A stretch of 61,505 bases of DNA from positions 1 to 61,505 of the forward strand of contig CAITEP010000038.1 of NCBI GenBank assembly GCA_903891475.1, read 5' to 3'. The position numbers were made by a program, and so were the translations under genes. Positions 45,182 to 53,756 of this stretch are shown piece after piece; positions within the stretch are counted from its first letter, which is position 1; each line of letters begins with the position of its first letter. Below the pieces are notes generated by a model that had not been told where the DNA came from, did no database searches, and saw only the letters and a list, made by a program, of their open reading frames with translations. Source of the stretch: an uncultured Mucilaginibacter sp. GTDB taxonomy: Bacteria; Bacteroidota; Bacteroidia; Sphingobacteriales; Sphingobacteriaceae.

Positions 45182-45514
45182 TTATTTTGACAATACAAGT
45201 TTGAGTATTTTACAATCAGATTTATTAATCTCTAAAAAGGGTGGTCTGCCTTTAGAATTACGATAACGCTTTATGCCTCTAACTATCCATACACTATCAT
45301 TCTTTAATTCCGCAATGAAAGGTTTATTATAAACATCTTTTCCATAAATAGATAGTAATCTTGCTTTCGCTATTTTTATAGCGGTCAATTGGTCAGGTAC
45401 GCAATCTCCGATTAAACTTATACTATTTATTTGTCTGTCAATCGTTAATACAATAAATTGTGTCAACAGGATTATTATCAAGGATATAGTCCATTTTTTA
45501 TATATTGTTTTCAC
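45182..45514 (-). CDS. NTF2-fold immunity-type protein, membrane-anchored
   Basis: A 110-residue protein with an N-terminal membrane helix or uncleaved signal (residues about 9-26). A domain follows matching NTF2-fold immunity proteins as I recall them: AIKIAKARLLSIYGKDVYNKPF, then DSVWIVRG and a final beta-hairpin PFLEINKSDCKILKLVLSK. Such proteins neutralise polymorphic toxins, but no toxin gene is adjacent. It sits in a patch with a SUKH-3-like gene and a broken lipoprotein gene. Confidence 0.65.
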   Translation of the reverse strand: MKTIYKKWTISLIIILLTQFIVLTIDRQINSISLIGDCVPDQLTAIKIAKARLLSIYGKDVYNKPFIAELKNDSVWIVRGIKRYRNSKGRPPFLEINKSDCKILKLVLSK

Positions 45515-45675
45515 TTTAATTGTTTTTATAATTTAATACGTTGGTTTAAAAAAAGCTAAATAATAAGTAACATCAGAATCATATGTCACATATGGCTGTG
45601 GAGTTTATTATACTCATTTAATAGGTTATATCCGTCCAATAAACAACATAAGGGGCTTTTATGAGAGCGGTATTA

Positions 45676-46168
45676 TCATCTATCTTGAATCAAATTATAA
45701 ATATAGCATTGGTCACATCCCTTTTCAATTCTTTCTTTTTTAATTTTAAAGATAGCTGTTTTTGGAGTAAGATAGAATTGTTTTGAATGAAATAGCCCAT
45801 CAATCATATTAGGAAAATCGACGATTGAATTATTAAAGCTAATCATGTTCAAATCTTCTTCGTAAACTAGTTGGTTTTTATAAGTAAAAATCATTCGTAA
45901 ATTATCATCAGGCACATAATCACCTTCATATGAAGTTTTAATTAAATGAACGATTGAATCGGGCATTGTCCAAGTACCAAAAAAATACACTTTATCCCAA
46001 TTAAACTTAGTTTACAGCCTGTAATATAATTTTACAACTTTGGGCCTTATTGAAATTACAATCCTTATCTACTTTTTTTATTATATTACCGCTAAGGGTG
46101 TTTTTACATCCAGAAAGAATAACCAATAGCAATAAATAATTACTTATATTTTTTAAAATATTAAACAT
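45676..46168 (-). pseudogene. Frameshifted lipoprotein gene
   Basis: From ATG at 46168 the minus strand encodes a lipoprotein start (MFNILKNISNYLLLLVILSG, then Cys, and CKIILQAVN) that stops at TAA 46009-46007. The frame then continues in another register as TKFNWDKVYFFGTWTMPDS through to 45676. The shift lies within 46007-46015 (GTAAACTAAG); removing one A would join the halves into a protein of about 160 residues. No family is recognised. The intact lipobox and the long second frame (over 100 codons) argue for a recently broken gene or a sequencing error. Confidence 0.65.
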
Positions 46169-46265
46169 TATCTCGCTGTTTAAAGGGTTACCATTTTCAT
46201 TATCCTCTTTCTAAACGCCTCTTAATGCTCTGTAATCAGGAATGCTTATTTTAGGATAAGACAGT

Positions 46266-46715
46266 CTAAGCAATTTTTTCAAATACCAAATTATAGTATA
46301 TTGATACGATAGCTTCTTCCCCAGAAAAAGAAATAAAAAACAATTCATCATCAAAACCACCATAAACTTTACCCTTGTCATCCATTATCAACGTTATATG
46401 ATTTGAATAGACTTGTCCAATAGGGCATAATGAATAATTATTTAAACGTGTGGCATAATTTTTTTGAATCCAAACAGGAAATACATCTTCAACTGCTTTA
46501 CTTACATTAAAATGCATATAATCTTTTGTTCCATTTCTTGATTTAAAAGATATTTTCAGATTTCCGAAATTTTCTAAAAATCTTTGTGCGCTAAAATGCA
46601 TTTTATAATTTTCACTATTTAAACTATCCTCAAACGGTTTGATGCTTATGTTTCGTTTTTCAGACCATCCAGCCTCAATCAATTTATTTTTAACCTCCCT
46701 AGGGAATTGAAACAT
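46266..46715 (-). CDS. SUKH-3-like immunity protein
   Basis: A 149-residue cytosolic protein resembling the SUKH-3 branch of immunity proteins. Visible matches are the early L.EAGWSEKR, the FLENFGNLKISF core, SLCPIGQVYSNHITLIMDDKGKVYGG and a late acidic segment GEEAIVSIYYN. SUKH proteins bind and block polymorphic nuclease toxins. No cognate toxin is encoded nearby, so it appears to be an orphan immunity gene. It is 97 nt from the frameshifted lipoprotein gene. Confidence 0.65.
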   Translation of the reverse strand: MFQFPREVKNKLIEAGWSEKRNISIKPFEDSLNSENYKMHFSAQRFLENFGNLKISFKSRNGTKDYMHFNVSKAVEDVFPVWIQKNYATRLNNYSLCPIGQVYSNHITLIMDDKGKVYGGFDDELFFISFSGEEAIVSIYYNLVFEKIA

Positions 46716-46758
46716 ATTGTTTTGTATTTATTGGCCAGTAATATTTTTATTCATAACC

Positions 46759-48570
46759 CTACGATGCCACCTCATTTTTATCACCTCTTAACACCCTAAA
46801 CCTTTTACGCGCTTCGTTTATAAACAGGCTACCGGCAAAATCCGTAATTATTTTTTGGTAATAAAATTTGGCTTGATCCTTGTCAAATAGTTGGTTTTCG
46901 TACAAGTCGCCCAGCATAAAATTAGCGTCATCCGCCCATAAGCTGGTGCTGTAGGTGGTGGCTATTATTTTAAGTTGCTTAACAGCACCTTCATAATCTT
47001 TTTGCTGAATGAGCAGCCTCGATTTTGCCATGATGATATCCGGCGTTAATGAATTGGATGGAAATTTTTTATCAATGCTATCCAAAGTGGCAAAGGCTTT
47101 TGCTGGTTCTTCGGCAAATATCAATAAATCGGCATGCGCGTACATTTTCAGGGCCGCTCCCGAGCTATCAACCGCCAAGTTATCGCCAATCAATAAGGAT
47201 AGGTTCAAGGCATCATTCGCTATGAGTTGGGTGGTGGCGGCTTTCAAAACATCCAACTGGCCCTTTGCCCAGGTAAAATCTCCTGTGTAGTAGGCAAGTT
47301 TGGCATTGCGGTACTTGGCATCCTGCCCAACAATGGTGCTTTTAAAATCCATCTCTACCTGGCTGTATAATAAAGTAGCATCCCAAGGTTGGTTGTTAAG
47401 CAGTAAAATATCACCCAATTCAAGCTTACAATTAGCAAGTAAATTTGGTCTTAAATCAGGTATCTTAATTGCCTCTTCCAGCAAGGTTTGGGCTTCTTTA
47501 AGTTTATGCAGTTTAAATGCTTTTAAATTGGCCAACTTCTCAATTGCAAAAACGGTGCTGTTTCTTTTACCGAATTCATTTAGCAGGTCTTCATAGTCTT
47601 TTTCGAGGGCAAGTAAATCTTCCTTGGTATATTTATTTAAGGTAACCTTCAGGTTTTTTGTATTCAGCATTTCTATTTTAGCTGGTATATAAAGGTCGGC
47701 TTCCTTGCCTTTGCTAAGTAAGTATTCATAGCCCCTAATGGCAGCATCATAGGCTTCATTGGCTGTCAAAGTACGGCACAGTTCAAAAACGGCATTGCCA
47801 TCATCATTTTGCCGCCTATTCAAAGCTATTTCCTGATTAAGCGCCTGATCGAATTGTTTTTGTTGCAGATATTGCCAAATAAGTAATTCGGTAAAAATGC
47901 TTTGTTGGGGCTCTTTCTGAATCTTTTTCAGCAGGGCAAATTTTAAGGTATCATAACCCGCATTGTCATCAAAAAGAGCCGACATGTTGTTTTCGGCTTG
48001 ACTGATAAAGGTTGGGTTGTTGGGTAAAAAGTTCAAATATTCATTTATTAGCCCGGTTCTGTCCCTTTTATATCGGTACAGATTAATAAGTTCATAAGTG
48101 AATATTTGTTCGTTGCCTAATAGCTTTCTGCCTTCTAAAAATACTTTAATAGCGTAATCGATGTTCGAGGTGCGGTAAAATTGGGCGGCCAGTAACGAAA
48201 TATCATTTTGGTTTGGTTGTAATTTTTTAATCAGGTCATCATAAAGCAGGTTCGCTTTTTCAATAGCTCCTTGTTGTGTATAGGCAGTACCTAGTTGAAT
48301 AATATATAGAGGGTCGGCAGGGTGTTTGCGCATCATTTTTTTGGTGATGTTAACCGCTTCGTCAATTTTTTTAAGAGCTAAAAGTGTGGTAAAATAATCG
48401 TTATAATAAGTGTCGTTATCGTCTTTATATAGTTTTTGTAATAGCTCAATCGCTTTTTGTTGTTCGCCATTTGCGGCATATTGCTTGGCTAATTGTAGCT
48501 CATTGTTTTGTGCAAAAAGCCTTGAGCTTAAACAAATAATATAAAGCAAGCAAATTAGTTTGCGCATCAT
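46759..48570 (-). CDS. Exported TPR repeat protein
   Basis: A 603-residue protein with a signal peptide (cleavage near LFAQ) followed by tetratricopeptide-like repeats over nearly the whole length (for example QLAKQYAANGEQQKAIELL; DIMLAK-type helices; GDLYENQLFDKDQAKFYYQK near the end). It is probably a periplasmic scaffold, perhaps for envelope assembly, but no partner is identified. A perfect -7 element lies only 5 nt upstream of the first ATG (two adjacent ATGs, 48570 and 48567). Confidence 0.8.
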   Translation of the reverse strand: MMRKLICLLYIICLSSRLFAQNNELQLAKQYAANGEQQKAIELLQKLYKDDNDTYYNDYFTTLLALKKIDEAVNITKKMMRKHPADPLYIIQLGTAYTQQGAIEKANLLYDDLIKKLQPNQNDISLLAAQFYRTSNIDYAIKVFLEGRKLLGNEQIFTYELINLYRYKRDRTGLINEYLNFLPNNPTFISQAENNMSALFDDNAGYDTLKFALLKKIQKEPQQSIFTELLIWQYLQQKQFDQALNQEIALNRRQNDDGNAVFELCRTLTANEAYDAAIRGYEYLLSKGKEADLYIPAKIEMLNTKNLKVTLNKYTKEDLLALEKDYEDLLNEFGKRNSTVFAIEKLANLKAFKLHKLKEAQTLLEEAIKIPDLRPNLLANCKLELGDILLLNNQPWDATLLYSQVEMDFKSTIVGQDAKYRNAKLAYYTGDFTWAKGQLDVLKAATTQLIANDALNLSLLIGDNLAVDSSGAALKMYAHADLLIFAEEPAKAFATLDSIDKKFPSNSLTPDIIMAKSRLLIQQKDYEGAVKQLKIIATTYSTSLWADDANFMLGDLYENQLFDKDQAKFYYQKIITDFAGSLFINEARKRFRVLRGDKNEVAS

Positions 48571-48574
48571 CTAT

Positions 48575-48582
48575 CAAAATTA
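48575..48582 (-). promoter_or_regulatory. -7 element of TPR protein gene
   Basis: On the minus strand TAATTTTG (48582 to 48575) matches TAnnTTTG exactly and lies 4 nt before the ATG at 48570, predicting an almost leaderless mRNA. The -33 position has no clear TTG, and chance occurrence in AT-rich DNA is possible. Confidence 0.35.
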
Positions 48583-48790
48583 AACTTTATTACCATCATA
48601 AATAAATAATTTTATGGCTATTTGAGATGCCGTTATTATTTGATATTATTGTGATTATTAAATAATATTAATATTAATAAATATTGCCATAGGTATGTTT
48701 TACGTATGGTCAAGGTAATATTATTGTGACAATTATAAATCATAATGTTTATTAGCTATTTTAAATCGTTTATAATACCAAATAATACAA

Positions 48791-50689
48791 ATGACCAAGC
48801 GCTTAAAATTAGTTTTATTTTTATATTTATTTATTGCCTTTTGTGCTTGCAATCCTAAAAAAAGTTCCACCATTCCAATTATTGATTTTTTTAAGACGCC
48901 CGAAAAAAGCAACTTTAAAATATCGCCCGACGGTCAATACATCTCATACTTAAAGCCTTACAAAGATAAATTAAACTTGTTTATCAAATCGCTTAAAGAT
49001 GATAAAGAAATAATGGCCACCTCCTTTACTGACTATTCAGTCCGTGGCGATTATTTATGGACAAATAATAACAAGATTGTATTTTTTCAAGAGATTATTG
49101 CTGTTGATGTATACAAAATGTTTGTGCTGAATGTGGCAACACTTAAAATAAAAAATTTAATATCTCAGGAAAACGCGATGATTTATCCGGTTGGTCGTAA
49201 TGAAAATCAGCCCGATATTATTAATATCAGGATGAACCGGCGCGATTTATCAAAGTTTGATATTTACAAGATTAATATTACAACCGGAATACTAAAACCT
49301 TACTTATTAAATCCCGGTAATATAACCCAATGGTACCCTGATAATAATGGGAGGATACGTTTGATAAAAGAATCAGACGGAGTAAACGAGCGCTTATTAT
49401 CCCGCAAAAACGACAATTCACCATTTAAACCCATAATTGCTAATAATTTTAAAAATTCGGTTATTCCAATTGGATTTGATACTAGTGGACAATACTTTTA
49501 TGCTTTGTCTAATCTCAATCGCGATAAAATGGCACTAGTTGAAATAGGCGCTGAAAATGGCTATGAACATAGGATAGTTTACCTATGTCTTACAGAAGAT
49601 ATTCAAAATGTTGAATATTCAAAAATAAGGCAAAAAATGGATGTATTAACTTTACATAACGAAACCATGTCGAAGTATTTTTTGAATGATTATGCTAAAT
49701 CATTATATGGTAATATTATCAATCAGCTCAAAGGATATCAAATAAATATTACAGACAGGGATGGCCTTGAAGATAAGTTTATAATAACTTCGTATACTGA
49801 TCGCGACCCTGGTTCATATTATTTATATATTAAATCAAGTCAGAAACTCATTAAACTAGGAGATGTAAACGCAAGCATAAAACCTGAACAATTAAGTCCG
49901 ATGAATGCGGTAAGCTTTACTGCCAGCGATGGTTTAAAAATTACCGGATATCTTACTTTACCACCAGGTACTGCAAAAACAAACCTGCCAATAATTATAA
50001 TGCCACATGATGGGCCTTTTAATGAGCGCAGCAAATGGGGTTATGATCCCGAAGTTCAATTTTTAGCAAACAGGGGTTATGGTGTTTTTCAAATAAATTA
50101 TCGTGGTTCAATAGGATTTGGTAAAAAATTCCATACCGCTGGTTTTAAAGAAGTTGGTGGTAAAATACAGCAAGACATTACCGACGGAGTTAACTGGCTT
50201 ATTAAAAATAAAACTGCTAACCCTAAAAAAATTGCCATATTTGGTAATGGCTTCGGTGGTTTTTCGGCATTATACGGACTATCATACCATCCGGATATGT
50301 ATAAATGCGCGGTAATTAAGCACGGACTTATTAATTTTTTCACTTATTTAAGAGATGCGCCACCATATTTAAAGCCATATGTAGAAATGATGTACGAAAT
50401 GGTTGGTGACCCGGAAACTGACGAAGCACAACTGAAGACTATTTCTCCGGTTTTTCAAACGGATAAAATACATGCGCCCTTGCTTATATTTCAGGGCGCA
50501 AAGGATTTGCGATCAAATATTAGCGAGTTAAACCAATTTGTTAGAGTATTGCAAAAGCAAAATGGGAATGAAAATGTAAAATATTTTTTAAAACGTAACG
50601 AACGTACCTCTTTTAAGAGTGAAAGTAACCGAATGGAAATGTATACTGAAATTGAGGATTTCCTTAATAAAAACATGCAGGCAAGGTAA
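48791..50689 (+). CDS. S9 prolyl-oligopeptidase-like lipoprotein, catalytically dead
   Basis: A 632-residue exported protein, probably lipidated (signal ending FCAC), with an N-terminal beta-propeller-like domain (about 30-390) and a C-terminal alpha/beta-hydrolase domain of peptidase family S9. The nucleophile elbow, normally GxSxGG, is GNGFGG with Gly487 in place of Ser (codon GGC at 50249-50251). The catalytic His region reads ERTSF, with Thr606 where GHGF-type His is expected. The Asp candidate (Asp572 in GAKDLRS) remains, and the usual PHGGP reads PHDGP. It should not hydrolyse peptides. It ends 11 nt before a sensor kinase gene, suggesting a ligand-binding role in signalling. Confidence 0.88.
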   Translation: MTKRLKLVLFLYLFIAFCACNPKKSSTIPIIDFFKTPEKSNFKISPDGQYISYLKPYKDKLNLFIKSLKDDKEIMATSFTDYSVRGDYLWTNNNKIVFFQEIIAVDVYKMFVLNVATLKIKNLISQENAMIYPVGRNENQPDIINIRMNRRDLSKFDIYKINITTGILKPYLLNPGNITQWYPDNNGRIRLIKESDGVNERLLSRKNDNSPFKPIIANNFKNSVIPIGFDTSGQYFYALSNLNRDKMALVEIGAENGYEHRIVYLCLTEDIQNVEYSKIRQKMDVLTLHNETMSKYFLNDYAKSLYGNIINQLKGYQINITDRDGLEDKFIITSYTDRDPGSYYLYIKSSQKLIKLGDVNASIKPEQLSPMNAVSFTASDGLKITGYLTLPPGTAKTNLPIIIMPHDGPFNERSKWGYDPEVQFLANRGYGVFQINYRGSIGFGKKFHTAGFKEVGGKIQQDITDGVNWLIKNKTANPKKIAIFGNGFGGFSALYGLSYHPDMYKCAVIKHGLINFFTYLRDAPPYLKPYVEMMYEMVGDPETDEAQLKTISPVFQTDKIHAPLLIFQGAKDLRSNISELNQFVRVLQKQNGNENVKYFLKRNERTSFKSESNRMEMYTEIEDFLNKNMQAR

Positions 50690-50700
50690 TTACAGGCTAC

Positions 50701-52344
50701 ATGAAAAAGAAAGCAAAAATTTACCGAAAAAACTTCTCCTTAATAATAGTTTTATTAATTATTACCTCTTGCTTTTTTATAGTTGCGCTTGTGGTATCTT
50801 ACAATTTAACAGGTAAGTATGTTGAAAGTGAATTTTATTCAAAAAAAATAGAAGTACTTGACCAAACCATCAAGCCATATAATGATTTCTTCAGAAATAG
50901 GGTGTCTGAAATAACCTCTTATCAGGGCTTTATTGGCACTGAATCTGCTTCAAAATACACCGAAGAGGTATTTGCCGACTTTCCATTTGTAAACCGTATT
51001 ATATTTTATGATTTACGAGTAGGAAATACAATAGGTAGGGTAAAGCAAAAAAATCATTTAGGGGTATTGGTTAAAGCTGCTTATCAATTTAAACGTGACG
51101 AACAGGATATGAAGCCTAAACAAGCTTTATCAGCCTATGATAAAACTGATTTCAATGTAATGAGCGTTAAACTGTTAAAGTATATTAACAGAATTGACAC
51201 CCTACATTCTTCTTCATCAGGTGAACTATTTAATACCTTTTATGATGTTAAGCCAAATAAAGTTAGTTATACCAATATACTTAGCCGCGAGGATGTAAAA
51301 GTTTTTAAAGAGATTGGTAAAGATGCCGGGAATACCGCTTTTTCAAAGCAAAGCATGTTCACCTTTTTTCTGGATGCCTATATGGTGAAGGTTAATAATG
51401 TGCATCCCGAATTGTATCAAAACATAAGTGTACAGCCGGTGGTTTATGATCAGCTTGACAATAATAGCGACATGCTGATAACAGAAGTACCTTTGCCTGC
51501 TGCATTTTCGGAGTTTAAGTTATATTTTAAATCGGCCAAACAATACCTAAATGCCGAGATAAACCGCCGGTATATTCCAATATGCGTTATCCTGGTTGTA
51601 TTTTATATTTTCCTGTTAATAATAGGATGGCTTATTTATCGCAATTTAAACGTTAATATAAAACTGTTTAAATTACAATATGATTTCATCAATAATTTTA
51701 CCCACGAATTTAAAACCCCGGTTAGTGTAATAAAAATTGCCGGTTCAAACCTAAGTGGCGATAATGAACTAAGCGAGAAACAGCGGAAAAAGTACGGACG
51801 TATTTTAAATGAGGAGGCTGATAAGCTGAACGACCTTATGAGTAAGCTCCTTTCATTTACCCAATTGGAAAATAAATCAATCAGTATAAAAAATGAGGAA
51901 ATTAACTTAGAAGACTTTGCGATAAGGTATATAGAGACTTTTAAATTAAAATACCCTGATTTTGAAATTGGTTTAAAGGTGATTAATGTTAAGTTGTTTA
52001 TCATTGACCCAATTTTATTAGGGAGTATTTTTCAAAACTTAATGGAAAACTCCTACAAATACTCACACCCTCATAGGCGCGAACTTGATATAAAAATAGT
52101 AGGCGAAAAGAAAAATGTGGTACTCACTTTTGCAGATAAGGGCATTGGTATACAAAAAGGTGAGCTGGCTAACATCTTTAAAAAGTTTTATAGGGTAGAA
52201 AACCAATATAATCAAAACGGAAGTGTTGGATTAGGTTTGGCTTTTTGTAAAGAACTTGTTACCTTTATAGGTGGAGAAATAAATGTAGATAGTAAACCTA
52301 ACGAAGGTTCTACATTTACCGTTGTTCTCCCTTATTTAACCTAA
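50701..52344 (+). CDS. Membrane sensor histidine kinase
   Basis: A 547-residue kinase. Helix 1 (about 12-34) and helix 2 (about 291-313) bracket a large periplasmic sensor domain of about 255 residues without a recognised fold. The HisKA domain has His335 in NFTHEFKTPVSVI. The ATPase domain has the N box FQNLMENSYKYSHP, G1 DKGIGIQKGEL and G2 GSVGLGLAF. It is encoded between the inactive S9 lipoprotein (11 nt upstream) and its response regulator (2 nt downstream), so the three form one operon. The stimulus is unknown. Confidence 0.93.
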   Translation: MKKKAKIYRKNFSLIIVLLIITSCFFIVALVVSYNLTGKYVESEFYSKKIEVLDQTIKPYNDFFRNRVSEITSYQGFIGTESASKYTEEVFADFPFVNRIIFYDLRVGNTIGRVKQKNHLGVLVKAAYQFKRDEQDMKPKQALSAYDKTDFNVMSVKLLKYINRIDTLHSSSSGELFNTFYDVKPNKVSYTNILSREDVKVFKEIGKDAGNTAFSKQSMFTFFLDAYMVKVNNVHPELYQNISVQPVVYDQLDNNSDMLITEVPLPAAFSEFKLYFKSAKQYLNAEINRRYIPICVILVVFYIFLLIIGWLIYRNLNVNIKLFKLQYDFINNFTHEFKTPVSVIKIAGSNLSGDNELSEKQRKKYGRILNEEADKLNDLMSKLLSFTQLENKSISIKNEEINLEDFAIRYIETFKLKYPDFEIGLKVINVKLFIIDPILLGSIFQNLMENSYKYSHPHRRELDIKIVGEKKNVVLTFADKGIGIQKGELANIFKKFYRVENQYNQNGSVGLGLAFCKELVTFIGGEINVDSKPNEGSTFTVVLPYLT

Positions 52345-52346
52345 TT

Positions 52347-53039
52347 ATGAACGAAGAGATTAAAATTGCCCTAGTTGAGGACGACGAAAATTTGAGATTC
52401 CTTGTTGCTGAACGACTGGAATTTGAAGGTTACAAGGTTTTTGAAGCCAAAGATGGCGAAGAAGCCGAAAAAATAATCCTGAAAGAAAAGCCAAAAGTTG
52501 TTTTACTGGATTGGATGCTTCCGGGTAAACAAGGTTCTGAAGTATGTGTCAATATACGAAAGGCAGGCTTTGATAACCAAATTATTATGATGACGGCAAA
52601 AGGACAGGATATTGATAAGATTGAAGCTTATAACTTTGGCGTTTCTGATTACATTACCAAACCATTTAATATGGACGTATTGGTGGCAATGGTTGATAAT
52701 AAAATCAAGTTTTCGCTGAATAGCGAAAAATCCGAATCGCATCGCTTCGATAACATGGAACATTTGCCAAATACTCACCTTTTAATAAAAGATGGACATA
52801 AGGTTGAACTAACCATACTTGAAAATCGCATTTTACTGTACTTCCTTAAAAATAAAAACAAAGTAATAAACCGCGAAGAATTGATGATGGAAGTATGGGG
52901 TTACAACGCCGATGTAAACACCCGTACCTTAGATATGCACATTGTGCGTTTGCGTAAAAAAATTGAGGCTAATGCCGATACGCCTTTGTACCTGCAAACT
53001 GTTAGAGGCATAGGCTATAAATTTGTACATAACGGATAA
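52347..53039 (+). CDS. OmpR-family response regulator
   Basis: A 230-residue regulator. The receiver domain has Glu11/Asp12/Asp13, phospho-acceptor Asp55 (LLDWMLPGKQG), the Thr in MMTAKGQ and the Lys in DYITKPF. The C-terminal winged-helix domain ends YLQTVRGIGYKFVHNG. It is phosphorylated by the kinase encoded 2 nt upstream. Its target promoters are unknown; a 12-bp direct repeat upstream of the operon is one candidate. Confidence 0.95.
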   Translation: MNEEIKIALVEDDENLRFLVAERLEFEGYKVFEAKDGEEAEKIILKEKPKVVLLDWMLPGKQGSEVCVNIRKAGFDNQIIMMTAKGQDIDKIEAYNFGVSDYITKPFNMDVLVAMVDNKIKFSLNSEKSESHRFDNMEHLPNTHLLIKDGHKVELTILENRILLYFLKNKNKVINREELMMEVWGYNADVNTRTLDMHIVRLRKKIEANADTPLYLQTVRGIGYKFVHNG

Positions 53040-53055
53040 ATTTCAAGAGGTTTCA

Positions 53056-53682
53056 TTATTGTTGGGTGGATGTATATGCCCTTGCAGTAATGAAACCTTT
53101 ATAAAAATTCTTTTGTTCCCTCAATGTATAATTATTCTTTCTGAATTGGGTTTCAATATCAGGTAATTTGTTTGCTTCCACTTTGCAAAGTAATTTGAAA
53201 AATAACAGCATTATTTTAAGCATGCCTTTTTGCCATATTTTTTCGGGTTGCCTAAAATCTGAATACAGCCATAAGCCACTATTTTTTAAGTGTTTGTTGA
53301 TGTGATTGAAAATTTTTTCGGCCTGATGAGTTAAAAAATTATCAAATAAAAACGGAGTTATTACTACATCAAAACTATTTTTGCTATTAAATTCTTCTAT
53401 TGGACAATTAATAAAAAACACTTCATTTTGAGCGATTGTTCTTTTTTTTGCCCTTTTTATCATTTCTTCCGAAGCTTCTACATAGGTTATTCTAAATCCT
53501 TTCGGGGACATATTAGCTATCCGTTCCAAAATCCAACCTGTTCCACCTCCAACAATCAGAATGCTATCACCAGCTTCTAAAAGTGGAAGATATAAGGTTT
53601 GTGCTCGTACAATAGCACCACCAAATACAACCCTCGAAAGCGTATCATAAAACCAAGCTACCCGATTATAATTTACTGGCAT
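53056..53682 (-). CDS. Class I SAM-dependent methyltransferase
   Basis: A 208-residue cytosolic methyltransferase. The SAM-binding glycine loop is ILIVGGGTGWILE, followed by the acidic strand end YVEASEEM and a motif IV-like FDVVITPFLFDNF. The substrate is unknown. The gene is convergent with the response regulator gene and divergent from the CocE-type hydrolase gene. Confidence 0.85.
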   Translation of the reverse strand: MPVNYNRVAWFYDTLSRVVFGGAIVRAQTLYLPLLEAGDSILIVGGGTGWILERIANMSPKGFRITYVEASEEMIKRAKKRTIAQNEVFFINCPIEEFNSKNSFDVVITPFLFDNFLTHQAEKIFNHINKHLKNSGLWLYSDFRQPEKIWQKGMLKIMLLFFKLLCKVEANKLPDIETQFRKNNYTLREQKNFYKGFITARAYTSTQQ

Positions 53683-53756
53683 TTATTAAATTCTGTAACA
53701 GATTGATTATTAAGTTTAAAAAATGTTCTATATTTACTAATAACACTAATTACTGT

